A stretch of 33,846 nt of DNA from Bacillota bacterium (GCA_017515765.1 JAFWFF010000032.1:1-33846), one strand, 5' to 3'; counted from the first letter of the stretch, positions 22,642 to 31,190 are shown. Notes: generated from the sequence alone by a model not told the origin. Numbers and translations: made by a program.

Positions 22642-23952
22642 CTAGTCCACTGTAGTGAAGCTCACTCCCTCGATCCTGGTGACCTCCGGGATGACCATAT
22701 TGTCATACTGCCTCTGTTCCGAGGAGAGATGCATCTTTCCTGCAAGTTCCCTGAGGCTTCCGGATACGGACCCTCCGGTAACCGGAATTGTCTTCTCTCC
22801 GTCGAAATAGTATCCGAGCCTTATCTCGCCCGCGATGTCTCCCGTCATCTCGTCGCACTGGAAATCCGAGAACTCGACGACTTCCAGATACGGCTCCTTC
22901 CTGAGCTCCGCGGCAGGCTTACGGCCTCCGTCCACGGTGAAGTTATAGACTATCGAAGAATCCTCAAGGCCGATATAGCTGCTGAACCTCCTGGAGCCCC
23001 AGAAGGTCTCCGGGACGCTGTTCTTCATGATGTATCTTTCGCTGATGAACGCGCCTTCTTCGTCGAAGGTGAAGTTTTTGGAGGAGCCCGGAAGGACCGG
23101 CACCGCTTTGACCGTTATGCCGTCGCCTTCCATGCTGCCGCAGATGGGCTTTCCGGTCTCCCAGTCGGTGATCTGCATGTATTTGTTCGCGGCGTTCATC
23201 CTGTAGCAGAAATACTCGTAGAGCTCGACTGCGTCCTGTGTGGACAGTATCAGCGCAGCGTTCCCGACGTCCGGGGTCGGCACCGCTTTGAGCCTGTCCT
23301 TTCCGAAGCGAAGCAGTTCCTCAACGTCTCTCGTGAGAGCCTCTCTGTCGCAGGTGCCTCTTTCATAGAGCCTGTAGAGCTCGATCTCGTGATCTCCCTC
23401 CGCAGCGTTGGTCACCACCTCGATCTGCGACATCGGATAGGACTGCGAGACGCTGATCCCGCGTGAGTTCACGAATTCCCTGTCCACCCTGTTGACAAAG
23501 ATCTCATAGGAGTTGAGGTACTCTGTCACGGTCTCCGGGATCCCCGCAAATGCCTCTATGTAATCCTTTGCCATGTCCCTGAGTCCCGGCGCGGCGGCTT
23601 CGGAAGGCGCGCCGCAGCCTTCGGGAACGTCCGCGGGCTCGTTAAGCCCGTAAGCGGGATTCTTCGCCAGCCCTGCCTGGTAGACCAGGTCGCGGGCGGT
23701 CTTCTCTATCTCTTCGTCCGAAGCGCCGTAAGGTATCTTTGCCTGCGCTATGCCTACAGCAGCCCCGTCATCGAGCTTTCTGAAGGCTTTTGCGGATACG
23801 GTGTGGACCGATTTGGCGCGGTCCTGGTCCAGCCTGTGGCGTATGAAGTAGAATTCCCTTCCCTCCACGTGTACAGACTCTATCTCGTAATCGTCGGCGC
23901 CTGCCTTCACCAGCGCGTCCGCTATGCGTCCGATCATTCTCTCTTCCATCAT
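22642..23952 (-). CDS. pmbA: TldD/PmbA family protein, PmbA (TldE)-type subunit
   Basis: This 436-aa protein is the partner of the TldD metallopeptidase. In the known TldD/TldE heterodimer the TldE subunit has the same fold but no metal-binding HExxxH, and none is present here. Recognisable segments are EFYFIRHRLDQDRAK, SRGISVSQSYPMSQIEVV and YNFTVDGGRKP near the C-terminal beta-barrel. Two adjacent ATG codons (23952, 23949) overlap the tldD stop (ATGATGA), with GAGG five bases before the first. An open frame runs further upstream but has no support. Neighbour and coupling to tldD confirm the assignment. The gene ends 23 bp from a bidirectional terminator. Confidence 0.88.
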   Translation of the reverse strand: MMEERMIGRIADALVKAGADDYEIESVHVEGREFYFIRHRLDQDRAKSVHTVSAKAFRKLDDGAAVGIAQAKIPYGASDEEIEKTARDLVYQAGLAKNPAYGLNEPADVPEGCGAPSEAAAPGLRDMAKDYIEAFAGIPETVTEYLNSYEIFVNRVDREFVNSRGISVSQSYPMSQIEVVTNAAEGDHEIELYRLYERGTCDREALTRDVEELLRFGKDRLKAVPTPDVGNAALILSTQDAVELYEYFCYRMNAANKYMQITDWETGKPICGSMEGDGITVKAVPVLPGSSKNFTFDEEGAFISERYIMKNSVPETFWGSRRFSSYIGLEDSSIVYNFTVDGGRKPAAELRKEPYLEVVEFSDFQCDEMTGDIAGEIRLGYYFDGEKTIPVTGGSVSGSLRELAGKMHLSSEQRQYDNMVIPEVTRIEGVSFTTVD

Positions 23953-25382
23953 CCCAGCCTCGCTTTCGCTTTGAGATAGGGGCCGCCGTCGGCGACTTTG
24001 ACCCACTCCTTATGACCCTTGCCGCATCCGCCGTTTCCGGACACCTTCCTGTCTCCGGAGGCCATCGAGATCGATCCGAGCAGATCCGGGACATAGCCGG
24101 TCATCACCACGGGGCTTATCATCCTGCCGGTGAGCTTTCCGCCCGCGATCTCGTAGCCGCGGCTCACGATGCACTGGATGCCCCAGTGTTTCGGGTCTTC
24201 CATGCCGCTCTCGACGCCGTCAAGGAGATAGCCGTGCTCTATCGAGGCGATCATGTCTTCGAGCTTGTCGCTTCCGGAATCAAAGACGGTATTGGTCATC
24301 CTGGTATAGACCTTATGCGCAAAATTCTCACGCTTCCCGTTTCCGGTCGGGACGGTCCCGAGCCTCTTGGCGGCGAGCGCGTCGCAGATGCCGGTCTTAA
24401 GTATGCCCTTGTCTATCTCGATGACGTCGCCCGCGAGAGTCCCCTCGTCATCAAAGGCGTAGGACGTAACGTTCACAGCGCAGTTCGCACCTTCGTGCAT
24501 GGTGACCAGGTCGGAACCCACGCGTTTTCCCACGTGCTGCTCGCCCAGCGCGCGCTTTTTGACGAACATGTCCATCTCGACTCCGTGGCCGAACGCTTCG
24601 TGTGCGATGAGCCCTGCGACGTCAGGCGTTACGATCACGTCGTAGAGGCCCGGCGCCACTCTCTCGGCGTCGAGCATCTCGACTGCGGTCTTCGCCACCT
24701 TCTCGGCGAGTTCAGGCATCTCCCTGAAGGCCTCAGGGCCGCAGAGCCCCGAAACGCCCTCATAGGCTATCTTATTGTCGCCCTCGCGCGCGGCCATGAC
24801 CGCAACGCTGCCCTCTGAATAGACGTAGCTCTGTTTCATGAGTCGGTTTTTGGTGATGAACATCTTGGAGATGTGGGTGCTCTGTCCTGCGGTGAAGCAT
24901 TCCACCACCTCGGGATATGCAGATACACCGCGGTCCGATATGGCCGTGAAGCTCTCTACCAGCTCCTTAAGGTCCATCTCCTCGGGAAGGAGCTCAGTAT
25001 CCTTCTCTACGAACAGTTCTATCGGCTCGTCGTCGAGCACGCCGGTCTCGTATACCTCGGTCCCGGTCTCTCTGATCAGGGAGAGCTGGTCGTCAAGCGC
25101 TTTCCTGACGCGGTCCGCGAGCTCAGCCGCAGACGCGCTGCCCGGGTCGTCAAAGGCGTACTCGCTGTAGAGTCCGTCCTTCCCGACCCTTATGACGGTG
25201 CCCCTTTCGGTGGTCATCGTCTCATTCGATACGGTCTTGTTCCTCTGGGATATCCTGAGGGCAAAACCTTTGGAGTCCGTGGACAGGGCGCTTACGTAAT
25301 CGTAGTCCGCGCCGAGTATTTCCACCAGCTCCTTGATCCGGGGGCAGAGCCCCTCGAGATAGGGTGAAAATGGTGCTTTCAT
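23949..25382 (-). CDS. tldD: Metallopeptidase TldD
   Basis: This 477-aa TldD protein works with PmbA/TldE as a zinc protease that trims unstructured peptides; it matures some RiPPs such as microcin B17 in Enterobacteria. The metal site is HEAFGH (261-266) within VTPDVAGLIAHEAFGHGVEM, with the later conserved Cys in SGNGGCGKGHKEW (about 452). VKVADGGPYLKAK ends the protein. The ATG at 25382 has GGAGGAAG upstream. A large hairpin and tRNA-Arg lie directly upstream. No RiPP precursor or toxin gene is visible nearby, so a housekeeping proteolytic role is more likely. Confidence 0.93.
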   Translation of the reverse strand: MKAPFSPYLEGLCPRIKELVEILGADYDYVSALSTDSKGFALRISQRNKTVSNETMTTERGTVIRVGKDGLYSEYAFDDPGSASAAELADRVRKALDDQLSLIRETGTEVYETGVLDDEPIELFVEKDTELLPEEMDLKELVESFTAISDRGVSAYPEVVECFTAGQSTHISKMFITKNRLMKQSYVYSEGSVAVMAAREGDNKIAYEGVSGLCGPEAFREMPELAEKVAKTAVEMLDAERVAPGLYDVIVTPDVAGLIAHEAFGHGVEMDMFVKKRALGEQHVGKRVGSDLVTMHEGANCAVNVTSYAFDDEGTLAGDVIEIDKGILKTGICDALAAKRLGTVPTGNGKRENFAHKVYTRMTNTVFDSGSDKLEDMIASIEHGYLLDGVESGMEDPKHWGIQCIVSRGYEIAGGKLTGRMISPVVMTGYVPDLLGSISMASGDRKVSGNGGCGKGHKEWVKVADGGPYLKAKARLG

Positions 25383-25417
25383 TTCTTCCTCCGTTTATTG
25401 CCGGATGTACGGTCAAA

Positions 25418-25467
25418 CAAAAGGGACTACCGGCTAAGACATGCTTCTTAGACCAATGGTCCCTTTG
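25418..25467 (-). ncRNA. Long imperfect hairpin between tRNA-Arg and tldD
   Basis: On the minus strand three stacked helices form one long hairpin. AAAGGGAC pairs with GTCCCTTT; after a C/A mismatch ATTGG pairs with CCGGT (with two G-U); after a bulged T, CTAAGA pairs with TCTTAG around the loop AGCATG. That is about 19 pairs. It lies 18 bases after the encoded CCA of tRNA-Arg and ends about 35 bases before the tldD start. The short T-run at its 3' side (TTTTGTTTG) makes a tRNA terminator plausible. A leader element controlling tldD is the alternative. I do not recognise a known RNA family. Confidence 0.5.
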
Positions 25468-25484
25468 TTCACGTGATGCCGAAA

Positions 25485-25560
25485 TGGTGCGCCCAGAGGG
25501 ATTCGAACCCTCGGCCTCCACATTCGGAGTGTGTTACTCTATCCCCTGAGCTATGGGCGC
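25485..25560 (-). tRNA. tRNA-Arg (anticodon CCG)
   Basis: Read on the minus strand, the acceptor GCGCCCA pairs with TGGGCGC. The D-stem is GCTC/GAGT. The anticodon arm ACACA-CTCCGAA-TGTGG gives anticodon CCG (reads CGG) and has an A-G mismatch at the first pair of the stem. The T-loop is TTCGAAT; discriminator A; CCA encoded. It lies 26 bp after the DNA methyltransferase stop, with an AT-rich TATTAT near 25568-25573 as possible -10 but no good -35. Confidence 0.95.
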
Positions 25561-25585
25561 ACGCTTCAAATATAATACCACAGGA

Positions 25586-26926
25586 CTAGTCCAAATGGAA
25601 TACCGAAAAGCCGCTGTTCCCCAGTATGTCGGTGACCTTGACGGATATCGCGCCGCCCCGCGGGACCGCGCACGTCATGGCGAGAGCTATCTCTCCGTTC
25701 TTCCTGACCGCGCTCTCCGTCGGAACGTGGACGCTTCCGTCATATCTGGCGTCGATGCTCCATGCCGCGATCAAAGAGAGCGGATCCTCCGCGAGCAGTT
25801 CGTCATAGTGCTCCCCGTCGCGCTCCTCCGGCTTCCTGGCGTTCTTCTTCGGCTGCACGGTCTCTATCTTCACGGTGCAGAGCTCAGGCCCGCCGTTCCC
25901 TGCGGCCGTCCCCCTGTCTATGGAAACGCTGAACTTAAGGTCTGCGTCCTTCTTTCCTGAAGACATCACCCTGAACGGCACTCCCTGTTTTATAAGCCTA
26001 GTTATGCAGGTCTCTATCGCGAGGCCGCTCTCGTCGACGGATACCGATCTCCTGCCCATCTTTGCCGCGCAGGCCGCAAGGGTACCGCTTCCGCAAAACA
26101 GGTCTCCGCAGAGATCGCCCTCGGCTGTGGAGCACTCGATTATGCGCTCGAGGAGCTGCTCAGGCTTCTGAGTCGCGTAGCCTGTCCTCTCTCCCGACGT
26201 CCGTCCGACCATATCGATGCTCCAGACGTCCTTCATGTTGACCATGGTGTACCAGCCCACCTCGTCTTTGAATTCCTCGACTCCCTTGAATCTGTAGGGT
26301 TTCAGGCCGCGGTTGTAGGACTTCTCTGTGAGCGGGTAGAACTTGTAGTTTTTGGACTTCGAGTAGCAGAGTATATTGTCGTGCTTGCGGGAGAAGTGCT
26401 TTTTTGTGCTTCCGCCGGATTTGTACTGCCAGATTATCTCGTTGACGAAGTGCTCCTCGCCGAAGATCTCGTCCATGAGGATCTTGGCGTAGTGGACCGC
26501 GTGCCAGTCGAGGTGGACGAATATGAGGCCGTCATCCGCGAGGAGGTCTTTGATCAGGCGGATCCTGAGGCCGAGCATCTTAAGGTAGCCCATCATACCC
26601 TTCTCCCAGCGGTCTCCGTAGGCCCTGTGGCGCAGGCTTCCGCCCGGAGCTCCGGCTACAGCCATCTGGTCCGACATGGTGAAGAACGGCGGGTCCAGAT
26701 AGATGAGCTTGAACTTGCCCGCGAGCCCCGCGCTGTCGCGGAGATATACCGCAGCCTTCGCCGCGTCGCCTTTGATCAGGGTATGGGCGTCCGTTCCCGC
26801 GCTGAAGAGGCTGTCGCCCCTGTACTCCTCGACCGGCTCGAATACCGGGGTCTTCCCCTTAAGCGTCCTGTCGTAGGCCGATCTCACATACCGCCTTATT
26901 CCCGCTGCTTCTCTGGCCAGACTCAT
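25586..26926 (-). CDS. Orphan DNA methyltransferase (N6-adenine/N4-cytosine, beta-like order)
   Basis: This 446-aa protein has motif IV LIYLDPPF (74-81) ahead of the AdoMet-binding motif I GDLFCGSGTLAA (274-285), the beta-class order. GYATQKPEQLLERII (249-263) is the conserved helix before motif I. These features fit type III Mod or type II amino-methyltransferases. Residues about 310-446 form an extra, mostly beta domain that I do not recognise; it may bind the target. No restriction gene lies beside it, so it looks like a solitary methyltransferase. The target sequence cannot be read. The ATG at 26926 has AGGAGG upstream. It sits between mnmA (25-bp gap) and tRNA-Arg, in one transcript with mnmA. 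Confidence 0.85.
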   Translation of the reverse strand: MSLAREAAGIRRYVRSAYDRTLKGKTPVFEPVEEYRGDSLFSAGTDAHTLIKGDAAKAAVYLRDSAGLAGKFKLIYLDPPFFTMSDQMAVAGAPGGSLRHRAYGDRWEKGMMGYLKMLGLRIRLIKDLLADDGLIFVHLDWHAVHYAKILMDEIFGEEHFVNEIIWQYKSGGSTKKHFSRKHDNILCYSKSKNYKFYPLTEKSYNRGLKPYRFKGVEEFKDEVGWYTMVNMKDVWSIDMVGRTSGERTGYATQKPEQLLERIIECSTAEGDLCGDLFCGSGTLAACAAKMGRRSVSVDESGLAIETCITRLIKQGVPFRVMSSGKKDADLKFSVSIDRGTAAGNGGPELCTVKIETVQPKKNARKPEERDGEHYDELLAEDPLSLIAAWSIDARYDGSVHVPTESAVRKNGEIALAMTCAVPRGGAISVKVTDILGNSGFSVFHLD

Positions 26927-26951
26927 GGCTGATCCTCCTGTCGATCAAAAA

Positions 26952-28034
26952 CTATACTATCGTGCCGCCGCCGACTACCATGTCGCCGTCGTAGAATACC
27001 GCCGCCTGGCCGGGAGTGGGCGCGCGCTGCGGCTCGTCGAACTCCACTTCGCAGCATCCGTCCTCAAGCGGATGGATGACCGCGGGCGAGACTTTCTGGC
27101 TGTAGCGTATCTTGGCCTCGACCCTCATGCCGTCAAAAGGCTTCTCGACGGCGATCCAGTTGCAGTCGGCCGCGCGGAACCTTTTGGTCATAAGATCCCC
27201 GTTATACCCCAGGATCACCCGGTTCCCCGCGACGTCCTTCCGTATCACGTACATCGGGGCAGGAAGCGCGAGGCCGAGTCCCTTTCTCTGGCCGATGGTA
27301 TAACCCACTATGCCCTTGTGGCGTCCGAGGACGTTCCCGTCCTTGTCGACGAAATCCCCGGGAGGGTATTCCGTCCCTCTGTATCTCTTAAGAAAGCCTG
27401 CGTAGTCGCCGTCCGGGACGAAGCAGATATCCTGGCTGTCGCGCTTTGAAGCGTTGACAAAGCCCTGCTCCTCAGCTATCCTGCGCGTCTCCTCTTTGGT
27501 CATGTCCCCGAGCGGGAAGAATGAATGCGCGAGCTGATCCTGCGTAAGCGAGAAGAGCACATAGGTCTGGTCCTTGGAGGAGTCCTTCGACTTAAGCAGC
27601 AGATGCCTTCCGGAAGCACTGTCGTATTCTGTCCTGGCGTAATGGCCCGTGACCACCAGGTCGCGGTCAAGTTCCCTCGCCCTCCGCATCAGCCGCTCGA
27701 ACTTCAGATATCTGTTGCAGTCGATGCACGGGTTCGGTGTCCTGCCTTCCTCGTATGCCCTGGCAAACCGCTCTATCACCTGCTTTTCGAAGTCCGCCGA
27801 GAAGTCGAAGACATAGTAGTTTATCCCTAGCCTGTTGCATACTGCGCGGGCGTCGTCCGTATCCGCGAGGCTGCAGCACCCGCTCTCCTCCGGTTCCCCG
27901 ATCAAAGCGTTGTCGTAGAGCTTCATCGTGACTCCGATAACGTCGAAGCCCCGCTCCTTCATCAGAAAAGCCGCTACGCTGCTGTCCACCCCGCCGCTCA
28001 TGGCGATCAAAGCTCTCTTACCTGTCTGTTCCAT
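26952..28034 (-). CDS. mnmA: tRNA-specific 2-thiouridylase MnmA
   Basis: This 360-aa enzyme makes 2-thiouridine at the wobble position of Glu, Gln and Lys tRNAs. The PP-loop is SGGVDSS (13-19). The catalytic cysteines are Cys103 (NPCIDC) and Cys204 (SQDICFVPDGDY), which form the persulfide/disulfide pair. GYTIGQRKGLGL and the C-terminal beta-barrel ending in VVGGGTI are family features. The ATG at 28034 lies inside the end of the NUDIX gene (17-bp overlap), with GGAG upstream, so the two are coupled. The methyltransferase follows 25 bp later. Confidence 0.97.
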   Translation of the reverse strand: MEQTGKRALIAMSGGVDSSVAAFLMKERGFDVIGVTMKLYDNALIGEPEESGCCSLADTDDARAVCNRLGINYYVFDFSADFEKQVIERFARAYEEGRTPNPCIDCNRYLKFERLMRRARELDRDLVVTGHYARTEYDSASGRHLLLKSKDSSKDQTYVLFSLTQDQLAHSFFPLGDMTKEETRRIAEEQGFVNASKRDSQDICFVPDGDYAGFLKRYRGTEYPPGDFVDKDGNVLGRHKGIVGYTIGQRKGLGLALPAPMYVIRKDVAGNRVILGYNGDLMTKRFRAADCNWIAVEKPFDGMRVEAKIRYSQKVSPAVIHPLEDGCCEVEFDEPQRAPTPGQAAVFYDGDMVVGGGTIV

Positions 28035-28680
28035 TGGCTTTGGTCTCCATATACGCGTTTATGTATTCCGACACGTTGTCGAGCATCCTGGCAGTCATGC
28101 CCCAGAGCACTCCGCCGCCCGGTATCTCCACCCCGTAGACCGGCACGGGGTATTCCCCCCTGAACCAGTTGTAGCTGTCACGGGCGCCGATCTTCTCCAG
28201 CGGGAAACCCGACGCGTCCGTGCTTACCGGTATCATGAATATCTCCGGCCTGTTCTCGAGGAAGTATGAGAGCGGCAGCAGGAACGCCTCCTTCACCTCT
28301 GCGGGAGAAGGCTCGATGTTCTGGTACGCGAAATACGAGACCTGCGCGATCACCGTATGTATGGTGAAACCCGCGAACGATCTCAGTTCATCGCCCCTTC
28401 CGATCAAAGTGATCCCGCTTGGCGGTATGCCGAGCTCTTCGCCGCACTCTCTCACGGCGCATTCCTCAGGCGACTCCCCGGGCTCCATCCTTCCGCCCGG
28501 GAAGCATATCTCTCCCGGATTCGCGTCGAGGTCATCCGTCCGCTTCTCAAATAGCAGGAACAGTTCCCCGTCCTTCTCGACGAAAGGCACCAGCACAGAA
28601 TAGAATCTGTATCTGCCCATCGGCCGCGGCTCGTGGCCGCTGAACATCTCTCTTATGTCAAAAATATCCGTCTTCTTCAT
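28018..28680 (-). CDS. NUDIX hydrolase, probable CoA pyrophosphatase (NUDT7/8-like)
   Basis: This 220-aa protein has a complete Nudix box, GRMEPGESPEECAVRECGEELGI (about 63-85), matching G-x5-E-x7-R-E-x2-E-E-x-G. The preceding LLFEKRTDDLDANPGEICFPGG is the UPF0035-like signature of enzymes that split coenzyme A into phosphopantetheine and 3',5'-ADP. The substrate is therefore probably CoA or a derivative. The ATG at 28680 has no good ribosome binding site; a TAGAAT lies only eight bases upstream. A start further in (28647) cannot be excluded. It heads the run nudix-mnmA-methyltransferase and is divergent from the DUF885 gene. Confidence 0.87.
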   Translation of the reverse strand: MKKTDIFDIREMFSGHEPRPMGRYRFYSVLVPFVEKDGELFLLFEKRTDDLDANPGEICFPGGRMEPGESPEECAVRECGEELGIPPSGITLIGRGDELRSFAGFTIHTVIAQVSYFAYQNIEPSPAEVKEAFLLPLSYFLENRPEIFMIPVSTDASGFPLEKIGARDSYNWFRGEYPVPVYGVEIPGGGVLWGMTARMLDNVSEYINAYMETKANGTDR

Positions 28681-28705
28681 GGCTTTATTCTAACACATCA
28701 AAAAC

Positions 28706-28741
28706 TTGAAGGAAACATGCCGTTCCAGTATAATTATACTG
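28706..28741 (+). promoter_or_regulatory. Promoter of the DUF885 gene with a palindrome over the -10
   Basis: TTGAAG (28706-28711) and TATAAT (28729-28734) are separated by exactly 17 bases on the plus strand. The -10 lies in a perfect 16-bp palindrome, CAGTATAATTATACTG (28726-28741), so a second TATAAT exists on the minus strand toward the NUDIX gene, though with no good -35. The palindrome could be an operator for both directions. Confidence 0.75.
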
Positions 28742-28782
28742 TTTGAAAGAACACTTTGCGTTTGCCCAGAGAGGAACGATAT

Positions 28783-30633
28783 ATGGATAAAAACACACTA
28801 AAGAGGTTCTTTGCAGCCGTTCTGGCCCTTGCGCTCGCTTTCTCGCTCTCCGCATGCGGCGCGGGCCCGCAGGGATCCGGCGGCTCGACAGTGGTCAGGC
28901 CTGCGCAGGACCTCAGGGAAGCGGAAGAGATGCGCGAAGCTTTCGACGAGTTCCAGCTCCGCGTTTTCACCGAATATATCGAGAGCGACTATACCGCCGC
29001 GCATATCTATTTCAAGGATCTGGAGAACAATGCCTACGGTATCGACCCGGATTCCATCGAAGTCAGCTTCGGAGGCGGCTTCACCGAAGAAGAGATGCGA
29101 GAGTCGGAAGACTATTACCGGGATCTCGGAGAAGAGCTCAAAGGCTTTGACCGTGATCTGCTGACCGCGCGCCAGCAGGACATCTACGACGCGATGGAGG
29201 ACGAGATAGGCTATTCTCTCGCCATGTCCGAAGAGAGATTCGATTACTATGCCCAGCTCCTGTCCCCTGTCTCAGGCCTCACCAAAAATATCCCTTCCCT
29301 GTTCACCGGATGGGATCTCAGGAACGAGCGGGACGCGGAGGACGTCATCACCCTCCTCGGCGACCTGCCGAGATACTTTGACGAGGCGGAAGGCTACATA
29401 AGTGAGCAGCAGGAAAGGCAGCTCCTCATCACCGACTTCGACGCCATAATCACTGACTGCAGCGACATCATAGAGAAAGGCGGAGACAGTTCCGTACTGA
29501 GGGCTTTGATCGAGCAGCTCCCTGACCTCGGGCTCACCGATGAGCAGATCGCGGACTACACCGCGAGGATCACAGAGGCGTATACCGGCCCGTACATCAG
29601 CGCTTTCGAGGATCTGAAGGCCTTCATCGAAGAGATCAGAAACGGCTTCAATTCCACCGGAAGCTATGCCGATTTCCCGGACGGGACCGAATACTACGAG
29701 CTCATACTCTGGTCCTCCTCCGGGTCCGACATGGGCGCGGAAGCGATGTACGATTACATGGAAGGCAGGAGCGATCTCAAGACCGACCTTCTCTACAAGA
29801 CGATCTATTCTGACAGCACCCTGCTCGATGAATACCTCGACGAGTCAAACGACGATACGGGCTTTGCGGACTACAACGAGATCCTGAACTTCATCTTCTC
29901 AAAGATGTACGAGGATTACGATGAAGTGAGAGACCTGGAGTACAATGTGGAGATCGCGAGTCCCGAGGAAAAGCTTTCCGAGAGGAACGTGCTGGCATAC
30001 TTCCTGATCCCGCCGGTCGACGCAGGGCACCTCCAGCAGATGAGGGTGAGCCCGGACGCGCAGGACGTCCAGACCCTGACCGCCTTCGGTACCATAGCGC
30101 ACGAGGGCTTCCCCGGCCATATGTACCAGTACGCATATATCTATGACAACTGCGATTCCCCCTACATCATGACTCTCGGCAGCGACGGGTTCGTTGAGGG
30201 CTACGCGATGTACGCGGAATACAACGCGTTCGACTATCTGGAGGACCGCTTCAAACGCGGCTATCTGGATCTTCACGTGGTGGATTCCCAGATGTCCTAC
30301 ATAGACTCGCTTCTTACCGATATCGGAGTGAACTATTACGGCTGGACCGCTGAGGACGTTCTCGACTTCTTCACAGAGATGGGATACGATCTCCCGACCG
30401 AGACAGCCCAGGAGATGTACGACGACTTCAGATACGATCCGGCAGCTTACGCGCCCTACGCCTTCGGCTACGAGTACATCGCCGAGATGCGCGAGAACGC
30501 GGAAGAGGAGCTCGGCAGCCGATTCTCTTCAAAGGCCTTCAACAGAGCGCTCCTCGAGGCCGGCCCGGTGCCTCTCGACATAGTGAAGCGCCACACAGAG
30601 CAGTATATCGACGATCCCGCGAGCTACGAATAA
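28783..30633 (+). CDS. DUF885 family lipoprotein, predicted metallopeptidase
   Basis: This 616-aa protein begins with a lipoprotein signal peptide: KNTLKRFF, a hydrophobic stretch and lipobox LSAC with Cys25. It should be anchored outside the membrane. A Gly/Ser-rich linker follows, then a long helical domain. TIAHEGFPGHMYQYAY (about 437-452) is the HExxxGH-type zinc motif of DUF885, a gluzincin-related family; LGSDGFVEGYAMYAEY (about 475-490) supplies the downstream Glu. The substrate is unknown. The ATG at 28783 has GAGAGGA seven bases upstream; an in-frame TTG at 28756 would spoil the signal peptide. It has its own promoter and terminator and shares no operon. Confidence 0.9.
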   Translation: MDKNTLKRFFAAVLALALAFSLSACGAGPQGSGGSTVVRPAQDLREAEEMREAFDEFQLRVFTEYIESDYTAAHIYFKDLENNAYGIDPDSIEVSFGGGFTEEEMRESEDYYRDLGEELKGFDRDLLTARQQDIYDAMEDEIGYSLAMSEERFDYYAQLLSPVSGLTKNIPSLFTGWDLRNERDAEDVITLLGDLPRYFDEAEGYISEQQERQLLITDFDAIITDCSDIIEKGGDSSVLRALIEQLPDLGLTDEQIADYTARITEAYTGPYISAFEDLKAFIEEIRNGFNSTGSYADFPDGTEYYELILWSSSGSDMGAEAMYDYMEGRSDLKTDLLYKTIYSDSTLLDEYLDESNDDTGFADYNEILNFIFSKMYEDYDEVRDLEYNVEIASPEEKLSERNVLAYFLIPPVDAGHLQQMRVSPDAQDVQTLTAFGTIAHEGFPGHMYQYAYIYDNCDSPYIMTLGSDGFVEGYAMYAEYNAFDYLEDRFKRGYLDLHVVDSQMSYIDSLLTDIGVNYYGWTAEDVLDFFTEMGYDLPTETAQEMYDDFRYDPAAYAPYAFGYEYIAEMRENAEEELGSRFSSKAFNRALLEAGPVPLDIVKRHTEQYIDDPASYE

Positions 30634-30645
30634 ACGATGACGAAC

Positions 30646-30681
30646 AAAGACCGGAGGCGCAGCCTCCGGTCTTTTTGTTTT
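30646..30681 (+). terminator. Rho-independent terminator after the DUF885 gene
   Basis: AAAGACCGGAGGC and GCCTCCGGTCTTT form a 13-bp perfect stem with loop GCA, followed by a T-rich tail (TTGTTTT). It starts 12 bases after the stop codon. On the minus strand it may also end fabZ transcription, but the T-run there is short. Confidence 0.94.
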
Positions 30682-30696
30682 ACGCTGTATGCCGCC

Positions 30697-31128
30697 CTAT
30701 CTCATCGCTATGGCGAGCTCGCAGGACGCAGCTTTCTCGCCTCCCACTGAAGCCGTGGCGGCGCAGGTAATTATTGCCTTGTCTTCCCTTTCTGACACTA
30801 TCTCGACATGCACGCAGACAGTTTCTCCCGGGACTATCTTCCTGTAAAAGCGCGCCCCGTTCAGCCCCAGGAAGAGCGGGGTCTTCCCTGCGTACTTCTC
30901 AGTCGATAGCACCAGGACGTCCGCCGCCTGGCCCATGATCTCGATCGTGTAGACTCCGGGCAATACGGGATCTCCGGGGAAGTGCCCGCGGAAAATCTCC
31001 ATTTCCGGATCCGCGTAGAAAGTGGTCTCTGCCATCTTTCCGGGCTCAAGCGCCTCTACCGTATCGACCAGAAGCATCGGATCGCGGTGAGGAAGTATCG
31101 TTTCAATATATTCTCTGCCGTATCTCAT
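30697..31128 (-). CDS. fabZ: FabZ-like 3-hydroxyacyl-ACP dehydratase
   Basis: This 143-aa hot-dog protein removes water from 3-hydroxyacyl-ACP in fatty-acid elongation. LPHRDPMLLVDTV (12-24), FRGHFPGDPVLPGVYTIEIMGQAA (47-69) and GARFYRKIVPGE are FabZ signatures; His49 and Glu63 match the catalytic pair by position. GMxNA-type FabA features are absent. The start at 31128 has GGAAG upstream and begins the family homology; an open frame to 31182 crosses a terminator hairpin and is not used. No other fab genes are nearby. It lies 13 bases after an intrinsic terminator, so its transcription is puzzling: read-through or a promoter overlapping the hairpin. Confidence 0.9.
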   Translation of the reverse strand: MRYGREYIETILPHRDPMLLVDTVEALEPGKMAETTFYADPEMEIFRGHFPGDPVLPGVYTIEIMGQAADVLVLSTEKYAGKTPLFLGLNGARFYRKIVPGETVCVHVEIVSEREDKAIITCAATASVGGEKAASCELAIAMR

Positions 31129-31141
31129 CTTTTTCTTCCGT

Positions 31142-31172
31142 AAAAACGATCCCGGCTGCAAGGGCCGGGATC
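31142..31172 (-). terminator. Terminator between the P-loop gene and fabZ
   Basis: On the minus strand GATCCCGGC and GCCGGGATC form a 9-bp stem with a seven-base loop, followed by GTTTTTA. It lies 18 bases after the P-loop gene stop and only 13 bases before the fabZ ATG, so the fabZ ribosome binding site directly follows its U-tract. Confidence 0.85.
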
Positions 31173-31190
31173 CGCAGGTCATGGACCGAT

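Noticed and set aside
25364..25549. Open frame on the plus strand near tRNA-Arg
   Set aside because: It covers the hairpin and tRNA-Arg; the GFEPSAS-like peptide is typical of mistranslated tRNA.
28794..28857. Transmembrane protein instead of lipoprotein for the DUF885 gene product
   Set aside because: The hydrophobic stretch ends in LSAC with Cys25, a standard lipobox followed by a Gly/Ser linker.
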